The notes under the pieces are model-generated. The model was not told the DNA's origin. It was given only the letters and a program-made list of their open reading frames with translations, and made no database searches. A stretch of 64,000 bases of DNA from a virus. The stretch is taken from positions 1 through 64,000 of the IMG/VR virus record IMGVR_UViG_3300049893_001204, one strand, 5' to 3'. This document shows positions 46,925 through 54,088 of this stretch, one piece after another. The position numbers and the translations under genes were made by a program. Position 1 is the first letter of the stretch, and each line of letters opens with the position of its first letter.

Positions 46925-47866
46925 ATGACAACTGCTCAACTTACAGAACTCAATGAAGGTCAGAAACTTATCTACACACGCACGAATATTGGCCGTGCGT
47001 TCCATGGGTTTGATGACACCGAAATTGCTGGCATTTATTTGCGAGATGATGATTGTTGCGTGGTGCGCCGCGATGGTAGCCAGCAGACTTACAACAGGGA
47101 ACTGATAAGAAAAGCTTATATATGCCACAAGGGTAGGCTTAAGGATTTCTTTTCATATTTAGGTCCTAACTATAGGGGTCCTAGCATATGGCGTAACAAC
47201 GCCTATGTTCTTTTCAAAGGATGGAACTATGTCCATGCACTCGGACACACAACACCCAACGCAAAGTTACAAAACCACTGGGCAGACAAATTTATACACC
47301 TATCAGATCAACACAAACTCACAACCCTCCTTCAATCTGACCAAACAGACCTGGGGCATCTGGTTGCGCCGGACGGGTTGCGGTCTACAGATCGGCCCAT
47401 TGATCTGGACTCTGAGTTGGTGGAAGACGAGAGTACCCTTCCGACATGTGAACCTTGGTGTTCATGCGGGTCCTTTCAGCGTCAGCTCCACAATCTTCCT
47501 CTGCTCAGACAAGAAGCAGAAGGAATCATGCCCTGGTGCATCCACCTGAGTTGGTTTATTAAGTACAGGCAACTGCTATGCAAGCGCACAGAGGTACGTA
47601 ATGCAGCACCATCTGGTACACCAGATAAATGCGTGGCTTGGTTTTATGCTCCACCGGTAGATGCAACCAGTGACGGTAAGTTTGTATTGCTGCATACCAA
47701 GCATGGGTCACAGGCACCGCTAACACACTGGCGTACCTACAAGAAAGATGAAGTCTTTACGCAAGCTGATGCATGGGCTTTGTTTGACAGTATGCTAGAT
47801 GCTGGTTATGTGCCATACCCTGGCACTTCTTTGCCACAACTTAAGACTGCACTCAAGAAACAATGA
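46925..47866 (+). CDS. Composite 313-codon frame, central part doubtful
   Basis: The first 70 residues (MTTAQLTELNEGQKLIYTRT) and the last 110 (MPWCIHLSWFIKYRQLLCKR to LPQLKTALKKQ) look like two normal proteins with good codon use. In between (about 47150-47527) codon use is poor, a hairpin with a TTCTTTTC tail lies at 47187-47217, and another frame is more protein-like. The ATG at 47528 may start an independent gene. I report the open frame but suspect two genes joined by chance or by an insertion. Confidence 0.5.
   Translation: MTTAQLTELNEGQKLIYTRTNIGRAFHGFDDTEIAGIYLRDDDCCVVRRDGSQQTYNRELIRKAYICHKGRLKDFFSYLGPNYRGPSIWRNNAYVLFKGWNYVHALGHTTPNAKLQNHWADKFIHLSDQHKLTTLLQSDQTDLGHLVAPDGLRSTDRPIDLDSELVEDESTLPTCEPWCSCGSFQRQLHNLPLLRQEAEGIMPWCIHLSWFIKYRQLLCKRTEVRNAAPSGTPDKCVAWFYAPPVDATSDGKFVLLHTKHGSQAPLTHWRTYKKDEVFTQADAWALFDSMLDAGYVPYPGTSLPQLKTALKKQ
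47229..47549 (+). CDS. Embedded gene in an alternative frame (106 aa)
   Basis: ATG 47229 has AAAGGA seven bases upstream. The product MSMHSDTQHPTQSYKTTGQT contains FNLTKQTWGIWLRRTGCGLQ and LIWTLSWWKTRVPFRHVNLG, a Trp-rich beta-type pattern like small phage proteins of unknown function. Third codon positions are C-rich as in real genes, better than in the overlapping 313-codon frame. A terminator-like hairpin just upstream fits a leader for this gene. Confidence 0.58.
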   Translation: MSMHSDTQHPTQSYKTTGQTNLYTYQINTNSQPSFNLTKQTWGIWLRRTGCGLQIGPLIWTLSWWKTRVPFRHVNLGVHAGPFSVSSTIFLCSDKKQKESCPGAST

Positions 47867-48030
47867 CACCAACCCAACGTTATGATCTGGACATTCCAGA
47901 AGACACCCATTGGGCACTTGTTAAGTTAGCTGCAGAACTTAAGATGCATCATGAAGACTATGCACAAAACATTCTGATTGGTCATGTCGAACACGAATTG
48001 GATCGACAAGCTGCAGCTAACAACGATTGA
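47863..48030 (+). CDS. Ribbon-helix-helix-like protein (55 aa)
   Basis: ATG 47863 overlaps the preceding stop (ATGA). The product MTPTQRYDLDIPEDTHWALV continues KLAAELKMHHEDYAQNILIG and ends DRQAAANND. A short beta strand (RYDLDIP) followed by two helices is the ribbon-helix-helix layout of Arc/MetJ-type DNA-binding proteins. A regulator is plausible. It is not an obvious antitoxin, as no toxin is adjacent. Confidence 0.6.
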   Translation: MTPTQRYDLDIPEDTHWALVKLAAELKMHHEDYAQNILIGHVEHELDRQAAANND

Positions 48031-48184
48031 AGAACCTGATGGGTCTTTGACAATTCAGATTGACTGGGATCCAGAAGATCCGGAGTTAGCTCTTTGGACT
48101 TCATGGGGTGAGGAAAAACAAAAACAACTTTTCCTCGATGCTTTAACCAAAACTCTTGACAAGGAAATTGACAATGACTATTGA
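47984..48184 (+). CDS. Acidic early protein (66 aa)
   Basis: ATG 47984 lies within the preceding small gene and overlaps it by 47 bases. The product MSNTNWIDKLQLTTIEEPDG is acidic, with IQIDWDPEDPELALWTSWGE, and ends TLDKEIDNDY. It overlaps the next gene. No family is recognised. Confidence 0.6.
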   Translation: MSNTNWIDKLQLTTIEEPDGSLTIQIDWDPEDPELALWTSWGEEKQKQLFLDALTKTLDKEIDNDY

Positions 48185-48512
48185 TCAGTATGGCTTGAAT
48201 GATCCAGAGTATACCAAGCTGTTCCTTAAGAATGCAGATCAACTAATTGATCTGTACTATAGGTTTAGCAATAAGCTAACGGCTGGTTACCAAATGGGTG
48301 TGCCAGAGGATGTTAAGCGTCAGCTCTTTGATGATGTTGTTTACAGAACCAATGACTGCGCTCGTGAGAAACATAAAGAAGAACATCCTGAAAGCATTGA
48401 ACTATATGTAAGTAATACAGAGTTGAAGAAAGAGATTGATTCTCTTAAAACAATTCTTCTTAATTTAGTTGAAGTATTGATTGCAGCCGAAGAAAATAAA
48501 CCGATGGAATAA
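48174..48512 (+). CDS. Early protein (112 aa), helical
   Basis: The likely start is ATG 48174. The product MTIDQYGLNDPEYTKLFLKN is charged and helical, with a C-terminal coil (NTELKKEIDSLKTILLNLVE) ending AAEENKPME. A family-B element begins six bases after its stop. No family is recognised. Confidence 0.63.
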   Translation: MTIDQYGLNDPEYTKLFLKNADQLIDLYYRFSNKLTAGYQMGVPEDVKRQLFDDVVYRTNDCAREKHKEEHPESIELYVSNTELKKEIDSLKTILLNLVEVLIAAEENKPME

Positions 48513-48517
48513 TAGTG

Positions 48518-48545
48518 CGTCCTGGTCATGACGTTAAACTGACCA
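48518..48545 (+). ncRNA. Family B leader element, copy 5
   Basis: The tag CGTCC is followed by stem TGGTCA/TGACCA around loop TGACGTTAAAC. Relative to copy 1 the outer pairs change (TA to none, A-T to T-A) while the loop is identical. The leader to ATG 48572 contains a single G. Confidence 0.78.
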
Positions 48546-48571
48546 CAACCCATCTCAATTAAATCAAGTTC

Positions 48572-48691
48572 ATGTTTGAATCCATCCTTGGTGCCATTGC
48601 TCCAGTGCTTAAAGATTTGCTGTGGGCTGCAGCTGGTATGCTGCTGTCCTACTGCATCAACAAACTCCAAGCTCACTTCAACCTCATCTGA
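48572..48691 (+). CDS. Small membrane peptide (39 aa)
   Basis: The frame encodes MFESILGAIAPVLKDLLWAA followed by AGMLLSYCINKLQAHFNLI. It is a mostly hydrophobic, possibly amphipathic membrane helix. The existence of a dedicated family-B leader immediately upstream supports that it is a real gene. Function is unknown; a small holin-like or membrane-regulatory peptide is possible. Confidence 0.6.
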   Translation: MFESILGAIAPVLKDLLWAAAGMLLSYCINKLQAHFNLI

Positions 48692-48694
48692 GTC

Positions 48695-49393
48695 ATGACA
48701 CAAATTACTTCAACAAAACTCAATACGCTAAACATCATTCAGCTCTATGAGCACTATGCTGCTCTGGAACGCTCTCTTCCTTTGCTCACTCCTCAGTCCC
48801 AGGAGATGGCAAAAGCAGAGCTGGAAATTTGTGCTAACCTCCGATCAGAAAAGATTGATCGCATCCATTACGCAATGGCATCCCATGAAGATGCTATTGA
48901 ACGCATCAAGAAAGAATCAGAGATGATTGCGGATTCCAAACGCCATCACGAATCTCAAATCAAGTCTCTCAAGGGATTGCTAAGCTGGTTACGTCGCGCT
49001 CTGCCCAACGACTCCAATAAAATTACAGGGCGCAACTATCAGTTCACCTTAGTCAAGAAGAAGGAGTTAACCGTTGAAGTCACGTCGGACCCTAACCTTT
49101 GGGACACTGAACAAAAATCTAAATTCTGCATCGAACAAGAAACAACCACAACTAGAAGAACCGTGGTACGTTCAATATCAGGAGAAGTCCTATCCGACAG
49201 GACAGAACCTAAAACCAAACTTGAAATCCTCCCTAACGTCGATGCAATCCGTAACGCCTACCAAACCGGGCAACAACTACCACAAGGAGTCAAAGTTGCA
49301 CAAGAATATTCCATCCGTACACGACGACTTTTCTCCAACCGGTTGGAGATGGATGCATCCGAATATGCAGGAGAACTTCTACCAGAAGCTTGA
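48695..49393 (+). CDS. Siphovirus Gp157-like protein (232 aa)
   Basis: Residues about 50-115 form a charged coiled coil (HYAMASHEDAIERIKKESEM) followed by a beta-type domain that starts ITGRNYQFTLVKKKELTVEV. This layout, coiled coil then nucleic-acid-like beta domain, matches the siphovirus Gp157 family. That family has been linked to phage resistance and DNA-metabolism contexts, but its molecular role is unclear. It lies four bases after the 39-residue gene. Confidence 0.75.
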   Translation: MTQITSTKLNTLNIIQLYEHYAALERSLPLLTPQSQEMAKAELEICANLRSEKIDRIHYAMASHEDAIERIKKESEMIADSKRHHESQIKSLKGLLSWLRRALPNDSNKITGRNYQFTLVKKKELTVEVTSDPNLWDTEQKSKFCIEQETTTTRRTVVRSISGEVLSDRTEPKTKLEILPNVDAIRNAYQTGQQLPQGVKVAQEYSIRTRRLFSNRLEMDASEYAGELLPEA

Positions 49394-49646
49394 ACCTCCT
49401 GTTGACATCGAAGATGCACGCATCAAGATGGCATGTCATAACCACAGCGTAGAAGACTTTGATCTACAGCTGGAAATGAATGCTCTTGAGATGGGTATGC
49501 TATGCGATGGTGCTGAGCCCCTCCCTTACCAACAAGATAAAGCAGAGGATCTTGAACAAAAGAAACTTAAGCTTCTTCTTGGTAAACGTTTTCATCAGAA
49601 CGCAGCACGGTGTTACTGGTACTGGATTGCTAAGTCTGAAAAATAA
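49353..49646 (+). CDS. Early protein (97 aa)
   Basis: ATG 49353 has GGAG in good position and lies within the Gp157-like gene's end. The product MHPNMQENFYQKLEPPVDIE is acidic and helical (EDFDLQLEMNALEMGMLCDG), ending RCYWYWIAKSEK. No family is recognised. Confidence 0.62.
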   Translation: MHPNMQENFYQKLEPPVDIEDARIKMACHNHSVEDFDLQLEMNALEMGMLCDGAEPLPYQQDKAEDLEQKKLKLLLGKRFHQNAARCYWYWIAKSEK

Positions 49647-49682
49647 CTTCACATACAATTGAATAATACATAGAGGTGTACC

Positions 49683-49943
49683 ATGGCTGATGAAAACCTG
49701 ATCCGTTTATTGGCAGGGTTCACCAGTGATGGTACACCCCTTTCTGCAACGATTGGTTCCAAGATGGAGCATGGTGTTGTCATCTTGACAGCTGCCATGT
49801 TAAGCAATGAAAACCTTGCTGCATCTATGGATGCAGAAGAGATGGTTGATGCTGCTGTTACTTACTACAATCTCATTCAAAAACGACTTGGTTACTACCA
49901 GGAATGTCAAGCACATTCTTTAGAGCGTCTCCTAAACAGCTAA
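49683..49943 (+). CDS. Early protein (86 aa), helical
   Basis: The product MADENLIRLLAGFTSDGTPL is preceded by GAGG and is helical in its second half (MDAEEMVDAAVTYYNLIQKR), ending SLERLLNS. No family is recognised. Confidence 0.66.
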   Translation: MADENLIRLLAGFTSDGTPLSATIGSKMEHGVVILTAAMLSNENLAASMDAEEMVDAAVTYYNLIQKRLGYYQECQAHSLERLLNS

Positions 49944-49978
49944 TTACTGCTATGGTAAGAGGGTCTTAAATCCTAGCG

Positions 49979-50179
49979 ATGGATCCAATTCCTGTACCAA
50001 AGCTTACCGTCTCCTTTGCTGTTGAGGTAGACATTGAATACAACTCGTTTGGTGGTCGTACCAAACAAGACATTGCTATTGCTCTAGCAGATGATGTCGA
50101 AAACCTTATCTATGAGGTAACACCAGACATCAAAGCTGTTTTTGTTTCTATTACTGGAATTGATTCCGATGACAACTGA
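49979..50179 (+). CDS. Early protein (66 aa)
   Basis: The product MDPIPVPKLTVSFAVEVDIE starts beta-like, then continues KQDIAIALADDVENLIYEVT, and ends VSITGIDSDDN. It overlaps the next gene's start by 11 bases. It is a compact alpha/beta peptide with no recognised family. Confidence 0.63.
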   Translation: MDPIPVPKLTVSFAVEVDIEYNSFGGRTKQDIAIALADDVENLIYEVTPDIKAVFVSITGIDSDDN

Positions 50180-50471
50180 TCTTAAAACAAAACTTAATAC
50201 TGCTGGTGCTTTTGATACCCCCTGGCTTAAGGAGCAACTCCTTAGGTGGGACGCAAAGGCCGAGCAACGCAAGGCAGACTTCACCGAGCACATGTACCGC
50301 TGCAGTAACAGGACAGACCCCGCTCACCCCATGCACAGCCTCTACACAGGCCTCTGGCATGACTTCTGCATCCGTGAAGCAGGGCCCATCATGCGTGATA
50401 GGTTCTTTGAAATGATGGCAGCCATTGACCTTTATGAGCAAGGTCTGCTGACACCAGAGCTTGCTTCTTAA
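50169..50471 (+). CDS. Early protein (100 aa)
   Basis: ATG 50169 overlaps the end of the previous gene. The product MTTDLKTKLNTAGAFDTPWL continues with charged helices and a Cys/His-containing turn (EHMYRCSNRTDPAHPMHSLY), ending EQGLLTPELAS. The Cys and His are not arranged as a clear zinc site. GC content is slightly raised. No family is recognised. Confidence 0.66.
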   Translation: MTTDLKTKLNTAGAFDTPWLKEQLLRWDAKAEQRKADFTEHMYRCSNRTDPAHPMHSLYTGLWHDFCIREAGPIMRDRFFEMMAAIDLYEQGLLTPELAS

Positions 50472-50495
50472 GGTTTCTTTCTTGCACATCTTGTT

Positions 50496-50523
50496 AGGAC
50501 GGGCCACCATAGTGGAACGTCCT
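50496..50523 (+). ncRNA. Leader hairpin before the 131-aa gene
   Basis: AGGACG pairs with CGTCCT and, across a GG/AA internal loop, CCAC pairs with GTGG around CATA. It ends eight bases before ATG 50532 and includes the CGTCC tag seen in family B, although the loop differs. It is possibly a distant relative. Confidence 0.5.
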
Positions 50524-50531
50524 TCCTACTT

Positions 50532-50927
50532 ATGGAATCTACTGACCCCGGCTGGACTAAAAACGCACCCATGGATGCGATTAAAGATTGGCAAATCTGG
50601 TACAAACAACACCGCGTTGTTGCTGAAATGGATGAGCCCCTGGTAACAAAAGACTCACGCGAAAAACTTCATGACACCACTAATGCAACTAATTCTCAAT
50701 TAGAGGATTGGCGTTCCAGCCTTGGGTACCAAGATTGTTATTTCAAGTCAGCTGTTGAGCACTTTAGTGATACGTTAGCTGAGTTTGCTAATGAACTTAC
50801 TGCTGCTCAAATGTATGAAGCTTTCTTGTATGCTGCAATGGATTCAGTAAAACAAATAAAACAAGACTATGAGAATGCTCAAGAACTTGTTGATCTGATT
50901 AAAGGAGAAAAAAACAATGACAAATAA
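50532..50927 (+). CDS. Early protein (131 aa), helical
   Basis: The product MESTDPGWTKNAPMDAIKDW is acidic and mainly helical in the second half (EFANELTAAQMYEAFLYAAM), ending LIKGEKNNDK. It overlaps the next gene by 11 bases. No family is recognised. Confidence 0.66.
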   Translation: MESTDPGWTKNAPMDAIKDWQIWYKQHRVVAEMDEPLVTKDSREKLHDTTNATNSQLEDWRSSLGYQDCYFKSAVEHFSDTLAEFANELTAAQMYEAFLYAAMDSVKQIKQDYENAQELVDLIKGEKNNDK

Positions 50928-51189
50928 ACCTGTAATTATGAACCCTATTCCTTACCCAGAATGGGTTTGTCATACCTGTGGCATGGACTTTGGTGGCTGG
51001 TATAAAAAAGGTGTGTACACTGGACCAACACATCACTGCTCAACACACCACATGGGTACATGTGGTGTTTGCGGTGCAACAGATGTAAGTGTCACAGAGC
51101 CCAGGGACTATGGTCACCTGCGTAAGGACTGGCGACATGCTGCCTATGAAGCTAAGAAAAAATCAACCCCCAGCAGCAAGGCTGAATAA
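50917..51189 (+). CDS. Small zinc-finger protein (90 aa)
   Basis: Residues 18-60 contain CHTCG, then HHCSTHHMGTCGVCG, a set of Cys and His pairs likely to bind one or two zinc ions. The C-terminus is basic (DWRHAAYEAKKKSTPSS). Such small zinc proteins often bind nucleic acid or regulators. It is the last gene of the long plus-strand block, and its 3' end overlaps the convergent minus gene by 27 bases. Confidence 0.68.
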   Translation: MTNKPVIMNPIPYPEWVCHTCGMDFGGWYKKGVYTGPTHHCSTHHMGTCGVCGATDVSVTEPRDYGHLRKDWRHAAYEAKKKSTPSSKAE

Positions 51190-51504
51190 AACTGTTGCAT
51201 TGGTACCACCTGCTTCTGATACAAAGACAGGTTGAACGTATTTAACCGGGTGGTTTGCTACGTTGTAATGGGTGGTGCCATTTGCAGTAATAGTTTGGTT
51301 TGCAATAACCTTAGACCAATTGGTGCCATCAATTGAACCATTTAGTGCCACAACAACGTTGGTATCAACTGTTGCAACGGTAACAAACAATACATAGTTC
51401 TTGGTTACAAGCTTAGGCGGTAGTTGTACTACAGTCGATACACCAGATGCAGGTGCAGTTAAAACTGGATAGTTAATGAATAGATTTTCTTCTTGGTTAG
51501 CCAT
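51163..51504 (-). CDS. Virion-type protein (113 aa)
   Basis: The product MANQEENLFINYPVLTAPAS is a Val/Thr/Asn-rich beta protein, with VVALNGSIDGTNWSKVIANQ, and ends TVLFSLAAGG. It resembles small fibre or decoration proteins and is on the minus strand like the late genes, convergent with the early block. Structural function is inferred from composition. Confidence 0.68.
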   Translation of the reverse strand: MANQEENLFINYPVLTAPASGVSTVVQLPPKLVTKNYVLFVTVATVDTNVVVALNGSIDGTNWSKVIANQTITANGTTHYNVANHPVKYVQPVFVSEAGGTNATVLFSLAAGG

Positions 51505-51543
51505 AACACCATTGGTTTTTACTCATTCTAATTGAATGACTAG

Positions 51544-52362
51544 TTAAAACTTATCCAACATGGAGTTAACATACTTGCTAGTCCAATCTTGTACTTCCTT
51601 TGTTTTTTGTTGGAACGATGGATCAAGAGCTAACCCTAAAGGTGTTCCTGTTTGCCTAGCAAAAATTCTTGTTGCTGGTTGATCCAAAGCATCTGTAGGA
51701 TTTGTAGTTTGATATTGTGGAATGCTTAAACCATAAATGTCTTGAATAGTTTCATCTGCATAAGAGGAAGGATAGCCTTTAAACCATGGATCTGTTTCAA
51801 AAGATTTAGTGTCAATTCCTAGATTAGGATTTAATGATGCATATTCTCTTACTGTTTTTGCACCATACCGCTGAGCTTCTGTTTCAGCTTTTACGTTTGG
51901 TTGTATTTGATTGGTAAAAAGATGTTGTAAATAATCTGTTGGTGTGTCAAAAAATCTTGTTTGAGCAGTTCTTTGTTGGGCATTTAACATGCGTAAATCT
52001 GGATCTCTGGTATGACCAACTTCATGCGCTAATGTCTCATAGCTTGCTCCTGGTGCAAGGAACACGTTACGTTCATTGCTTTTGTTTGGTGGGTTAAATA
52101 GGCCACCAGTAGGATGCTCTGGAAAAAATGCCCCGAGTGTATTTGGATTTCCTTGTGGAAACTGTTGATTGAATGGTTGAACAATGATATTTTTTCCGGT
52201 TTTATTCTGTAAGTAGTTTAAGTAATTACCAAAATCATTGGGTGTTATTTTTGTGCCTGTTGCAGGTCTTTCTTTAGAAAGAATGTTTTCTAGAAAGGGG
52301 TTAAGACTAACTGCAGTATCTCTAACAAGATTAGAAACACCTCTAAGATTTGGAGCTACCAT
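51544..52362 (-). CDS. HEVGH metallopeptidase-like protein (272 aa)
   Basis: The motif LAHEVGHTRD (H113, E114, H117) is a zincin HExxH site, and a downstream AETEAQRYG (about 166-174) may give the third zinc ligand. The N-terminal region (NDFGNYLNYLQNKTGKNIIV) precedes it and the C-terminus is helical. The plus-strand 362-residue protein at 52986 has HELGH and EIQADRHG, so the two may be distant relatives. A phage zinc protease for host or virion proteins is plausible. It is divergent from the Dps gene. Confidence 0.7.
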   Translation of the reverse strand: MVAPNLRGVSNLVRDTAVSLNPFLENILSKERPATGTKITPNDFGNYLNYLQNKTGKNIIVQPFNQQFPQGNPNTLGAFFPEHPTGGLFNPPNKSNERNVFLAPGASYETLAHEVGHTRDPDLRMLNAQQRTAQTRFFDTPTDYLQHLFTNQIQPNVKAETEAQRYGAKTVREYASLNPNLGIDTKSFETDPWFKGYPSSYADETIQDIYGLSIPQYQTTNPTDALDQPATRIFARQTGTPLGLALDPSFQQKTKEVQDWTSKYVNSMLDKF

Positions 52363-52391
52363 CTAACATGTTGCCATTATGTTTATTTTAA

Positions 52392-52420
52392 TTGCATTAC
52401 TTCAGTGATAAACTTGTATT
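52392..52420 (+). promoter_or_regulatory. Possible sigma-70-type promoter for the Dps gene
   Basis: TTGCAT and TGTATT are separated by 17 bases, 14 bases upstream of ATG 52435. Spacing is ideal and the hexamers match the consensus at about four of six positions. It lies in the divergent region, so it would drive the Dps and metallopeptidase-like genes. The distance to the ATG implies a very short leader. Confidence 0.35.
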
Positions 52421-52434
52421 AGTGCAAGAAATCT

Positions 52435-52986
52435 ATGTATACCCCTGCTCCTCAAGCGCCTGCTCAGCCTGAACTTACTGTTGTTCAACAGTTGCCGCAA
52501 GAGCAAGCAAAGCCCAAGGCTCCTGCTAAATCCAAAGGGACTGATGTTGGATCCTTTATCCAGCAGTGCATCTCTCTGTGCTCGTATCTAAAGGATCTTG
52601 AGACCCAGAGTCACTTAATCCATTTAAACTACGAGGGTGCAAACTTTCTTGGGGTGCATGCCTTCCTTAAAGAGCAGTATGAAGCGCACCTAGAGCAGTT
52701 TGATACCCTTGCTGAGTTTGTACGCAGCATGGATTACCTGATGCCAATGTGTGGTTGTGGTTTAGCTGATGCTTCTCCAGGGCTCCAGAAAGTAACTAGC
52801 TATAAAGGTAATGATCAGCTAGCGGTGTACTACAAGAATCTTGAAGAGTTAGCCAATAAAGCTAAGAAATTAGAACCTATTGCTGCCAAGGTAGGTGCTA
52901 TTGATATCCAAAACTACATGGCAGATCTTGTTGGTCAAGCTTTTAAAGCCGCTTGGTTTGTTAAAGCTACTTTGAGGAATGGGTGA
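52435..52986 (+). CDS. dps: Dps-type ferritin (DNA-protection) protein
   Basis: The 183-residue protein has the ferroxidase residues of Dps with the right spacing: H63, H75, D90 and E94 (12, 15 and 4 residues apart, as in E. coli H51, H63, D78, E82). Flanking motifs are NYEGANFLGVHAFLKEQYEA and FDTLAEFVRSMD. A Pro/Ala/Lys-rich N-terminal extension (residues 1-36) could bind DNA, as in bacterial Dps. It would oxidise and store iron and protect DNA from peroxide. It overlaps the metallopeptidase-like gene and is divergent from the other. Confidence 0.85.
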   Translation: MYTPAPQAPAQPELTVVQQLPQEQAKPKAPAKSKGTDVGSFIQQCISLCSYLKDLETQSHLIHLNYEGANFLGVHAFLKEQYEAHLEQFDTLAEFVRSMDYLMPMCGCGLADASPGLQKVTSYKGNDQLAVYYKNLEELANKAKKLEPIAAKVGAIDIQNYMADLVGQAFKAAWFVKATLRNG

Positions 52987-54071
52987 TGAATTTATTCCAG
53001 AAACTATTAAATACATATAGACGTGCTGATAAATCTTTGGGTGGCTGGTTGCCAGGTGGTGGAACTGCTAATCCTTTAAGCAGAACAGTTTCTAGTATTA
53101 ATCCTCAAGATGCACTTGGTTATTTGGTAACAACAACAGCTCAACCTGTTCAATCAAGAATAAAGAGAGAAGTCCAAAACATTGCTAACTCAGGTAGCTG
53201 GGGAACAACGCTTAGAGAAGTGCCAAGACTAATGTCTGCGGCAACTAAACAAATGAATCGACTTGGTCTTCCTGGTGTTTGGTCTACAGATTTTGCAAAC
53301 ACAACACCAAAAAATTTAGGACAAGGAACGCTTCCTGCTGGAGTTCGAGTTGATGCAACTGGTGCTTATAATATGTTCTCAAGTATGGGTCCGCATTATG
53401 ACATTGAAGGTAAAGTTGTAAGTACAGGTCCAAGGACTCCTTCGTGGATTGTTGCACATGAATTAGGACATGCTGTTGACGTAGCAAGACGACCGCAAAA
53501 TTTTGCATTTATTAACAACCCAGATATTTTTAAATCAGTTATAAAAAATGAACCTTTACGACAAGCATCGCCAGGTGCATTGGTAGTTGGAGCAGGTACA
53601 CTTAAAGATTCAAATCAAGATCAATCATTATTAAGTGCAGGCATCGAAGGTGCTTTAGCTGGACTTGGCGCTGGCCAGCACATATTAAATGCAGAAATAC
53701 AAGCCGATCGTCATGGCATGCCAATAGCAAGAAGAGCAGGTGTTCAATGGAATCACCCACAGAATCTATGGGCTAAAGGAAGTTATGTTTCAACTTTTGC
53801 ATACCCAGGATTTGCTCAAGGAGTTATAGGTGAATTAGGAAACCGTGCTGTTAATACAATAGGTGGGTTATTTAATGCAGCAACCAGGGCTTTAAAAGGA
53901 CCTGGTCTTTCGGAAACAGAACAAGCCTTAACAAAATACGGATACAATCCACTAGAATATAAAATGGAACTAAACAATAATGAAGTAAGACTAAACAGAC
54001 GAAGCAGACAAGAACAAGCCTTGTATGATTTTATAAGCAATCCAGAACAAAAGGTTCAAAAAGGATATTGA
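52986..54071 (+). CDS. HELGH metallopeptidase-like protein (361 aa)
   Basis: ATG 52986 overlaps the Dps stop. The protein has WIVAHELGHAVDV (a zincin HExxH) near residue 161 and NAEIQADRHGMPIARRAG further on, which may hold the third ligand. The N-terminal 120 residues include QSRIKREVQNIANSGSWGTT, and the C-terminal half has a hydrophobic Gly/Ala segment (GIEGALAGLGAGQHILNAEI). Cell-entry or virion maturation protease is possible. It is on the plus strand beside Dps, separate from the late operon. Confidence 0.7.
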   Translation: MNLFQKLLNTYRRADKSLGGWLPGGGTANPLSRTVSSINPQDALGYLVTTTAQPVQSRIKREVQNIANSGSWGTTLREVPRLMSAATKQMNRLGLPGVWSTDFANTTPKNLGQGTLPAGVRVDATGAYNMFSSMGPHYDIEGKVVSTGPRTPSWIVAHELGHAVDVARRPQNFAFINNPDIFKSVIKNEPLRQASPGALVVGAGTLKDSNQDQSLLSAGIEGALAGLGAGQHILNAEIQADRHGMPIARRAGVQWNHPQNLWAKGSYVSTFAYPGFAQGVIGELGNRAVNTIGGLFNAATRALKGPGLSETEQALTKYGYNPLEYKMELNNNEVRLNRRSRQEQALYDFISNPEQKVQKGY

Positions 54072-54088
54072 TTTACTGAATAACTACA

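Noticed and set aside
47205-47228. Earlier in-frame start for the embedded 47229 gene
   Set aside because: The frame is open from 47205 but that start lies in the hairpin; ATG 47229 has the proper ribosome-binding site.
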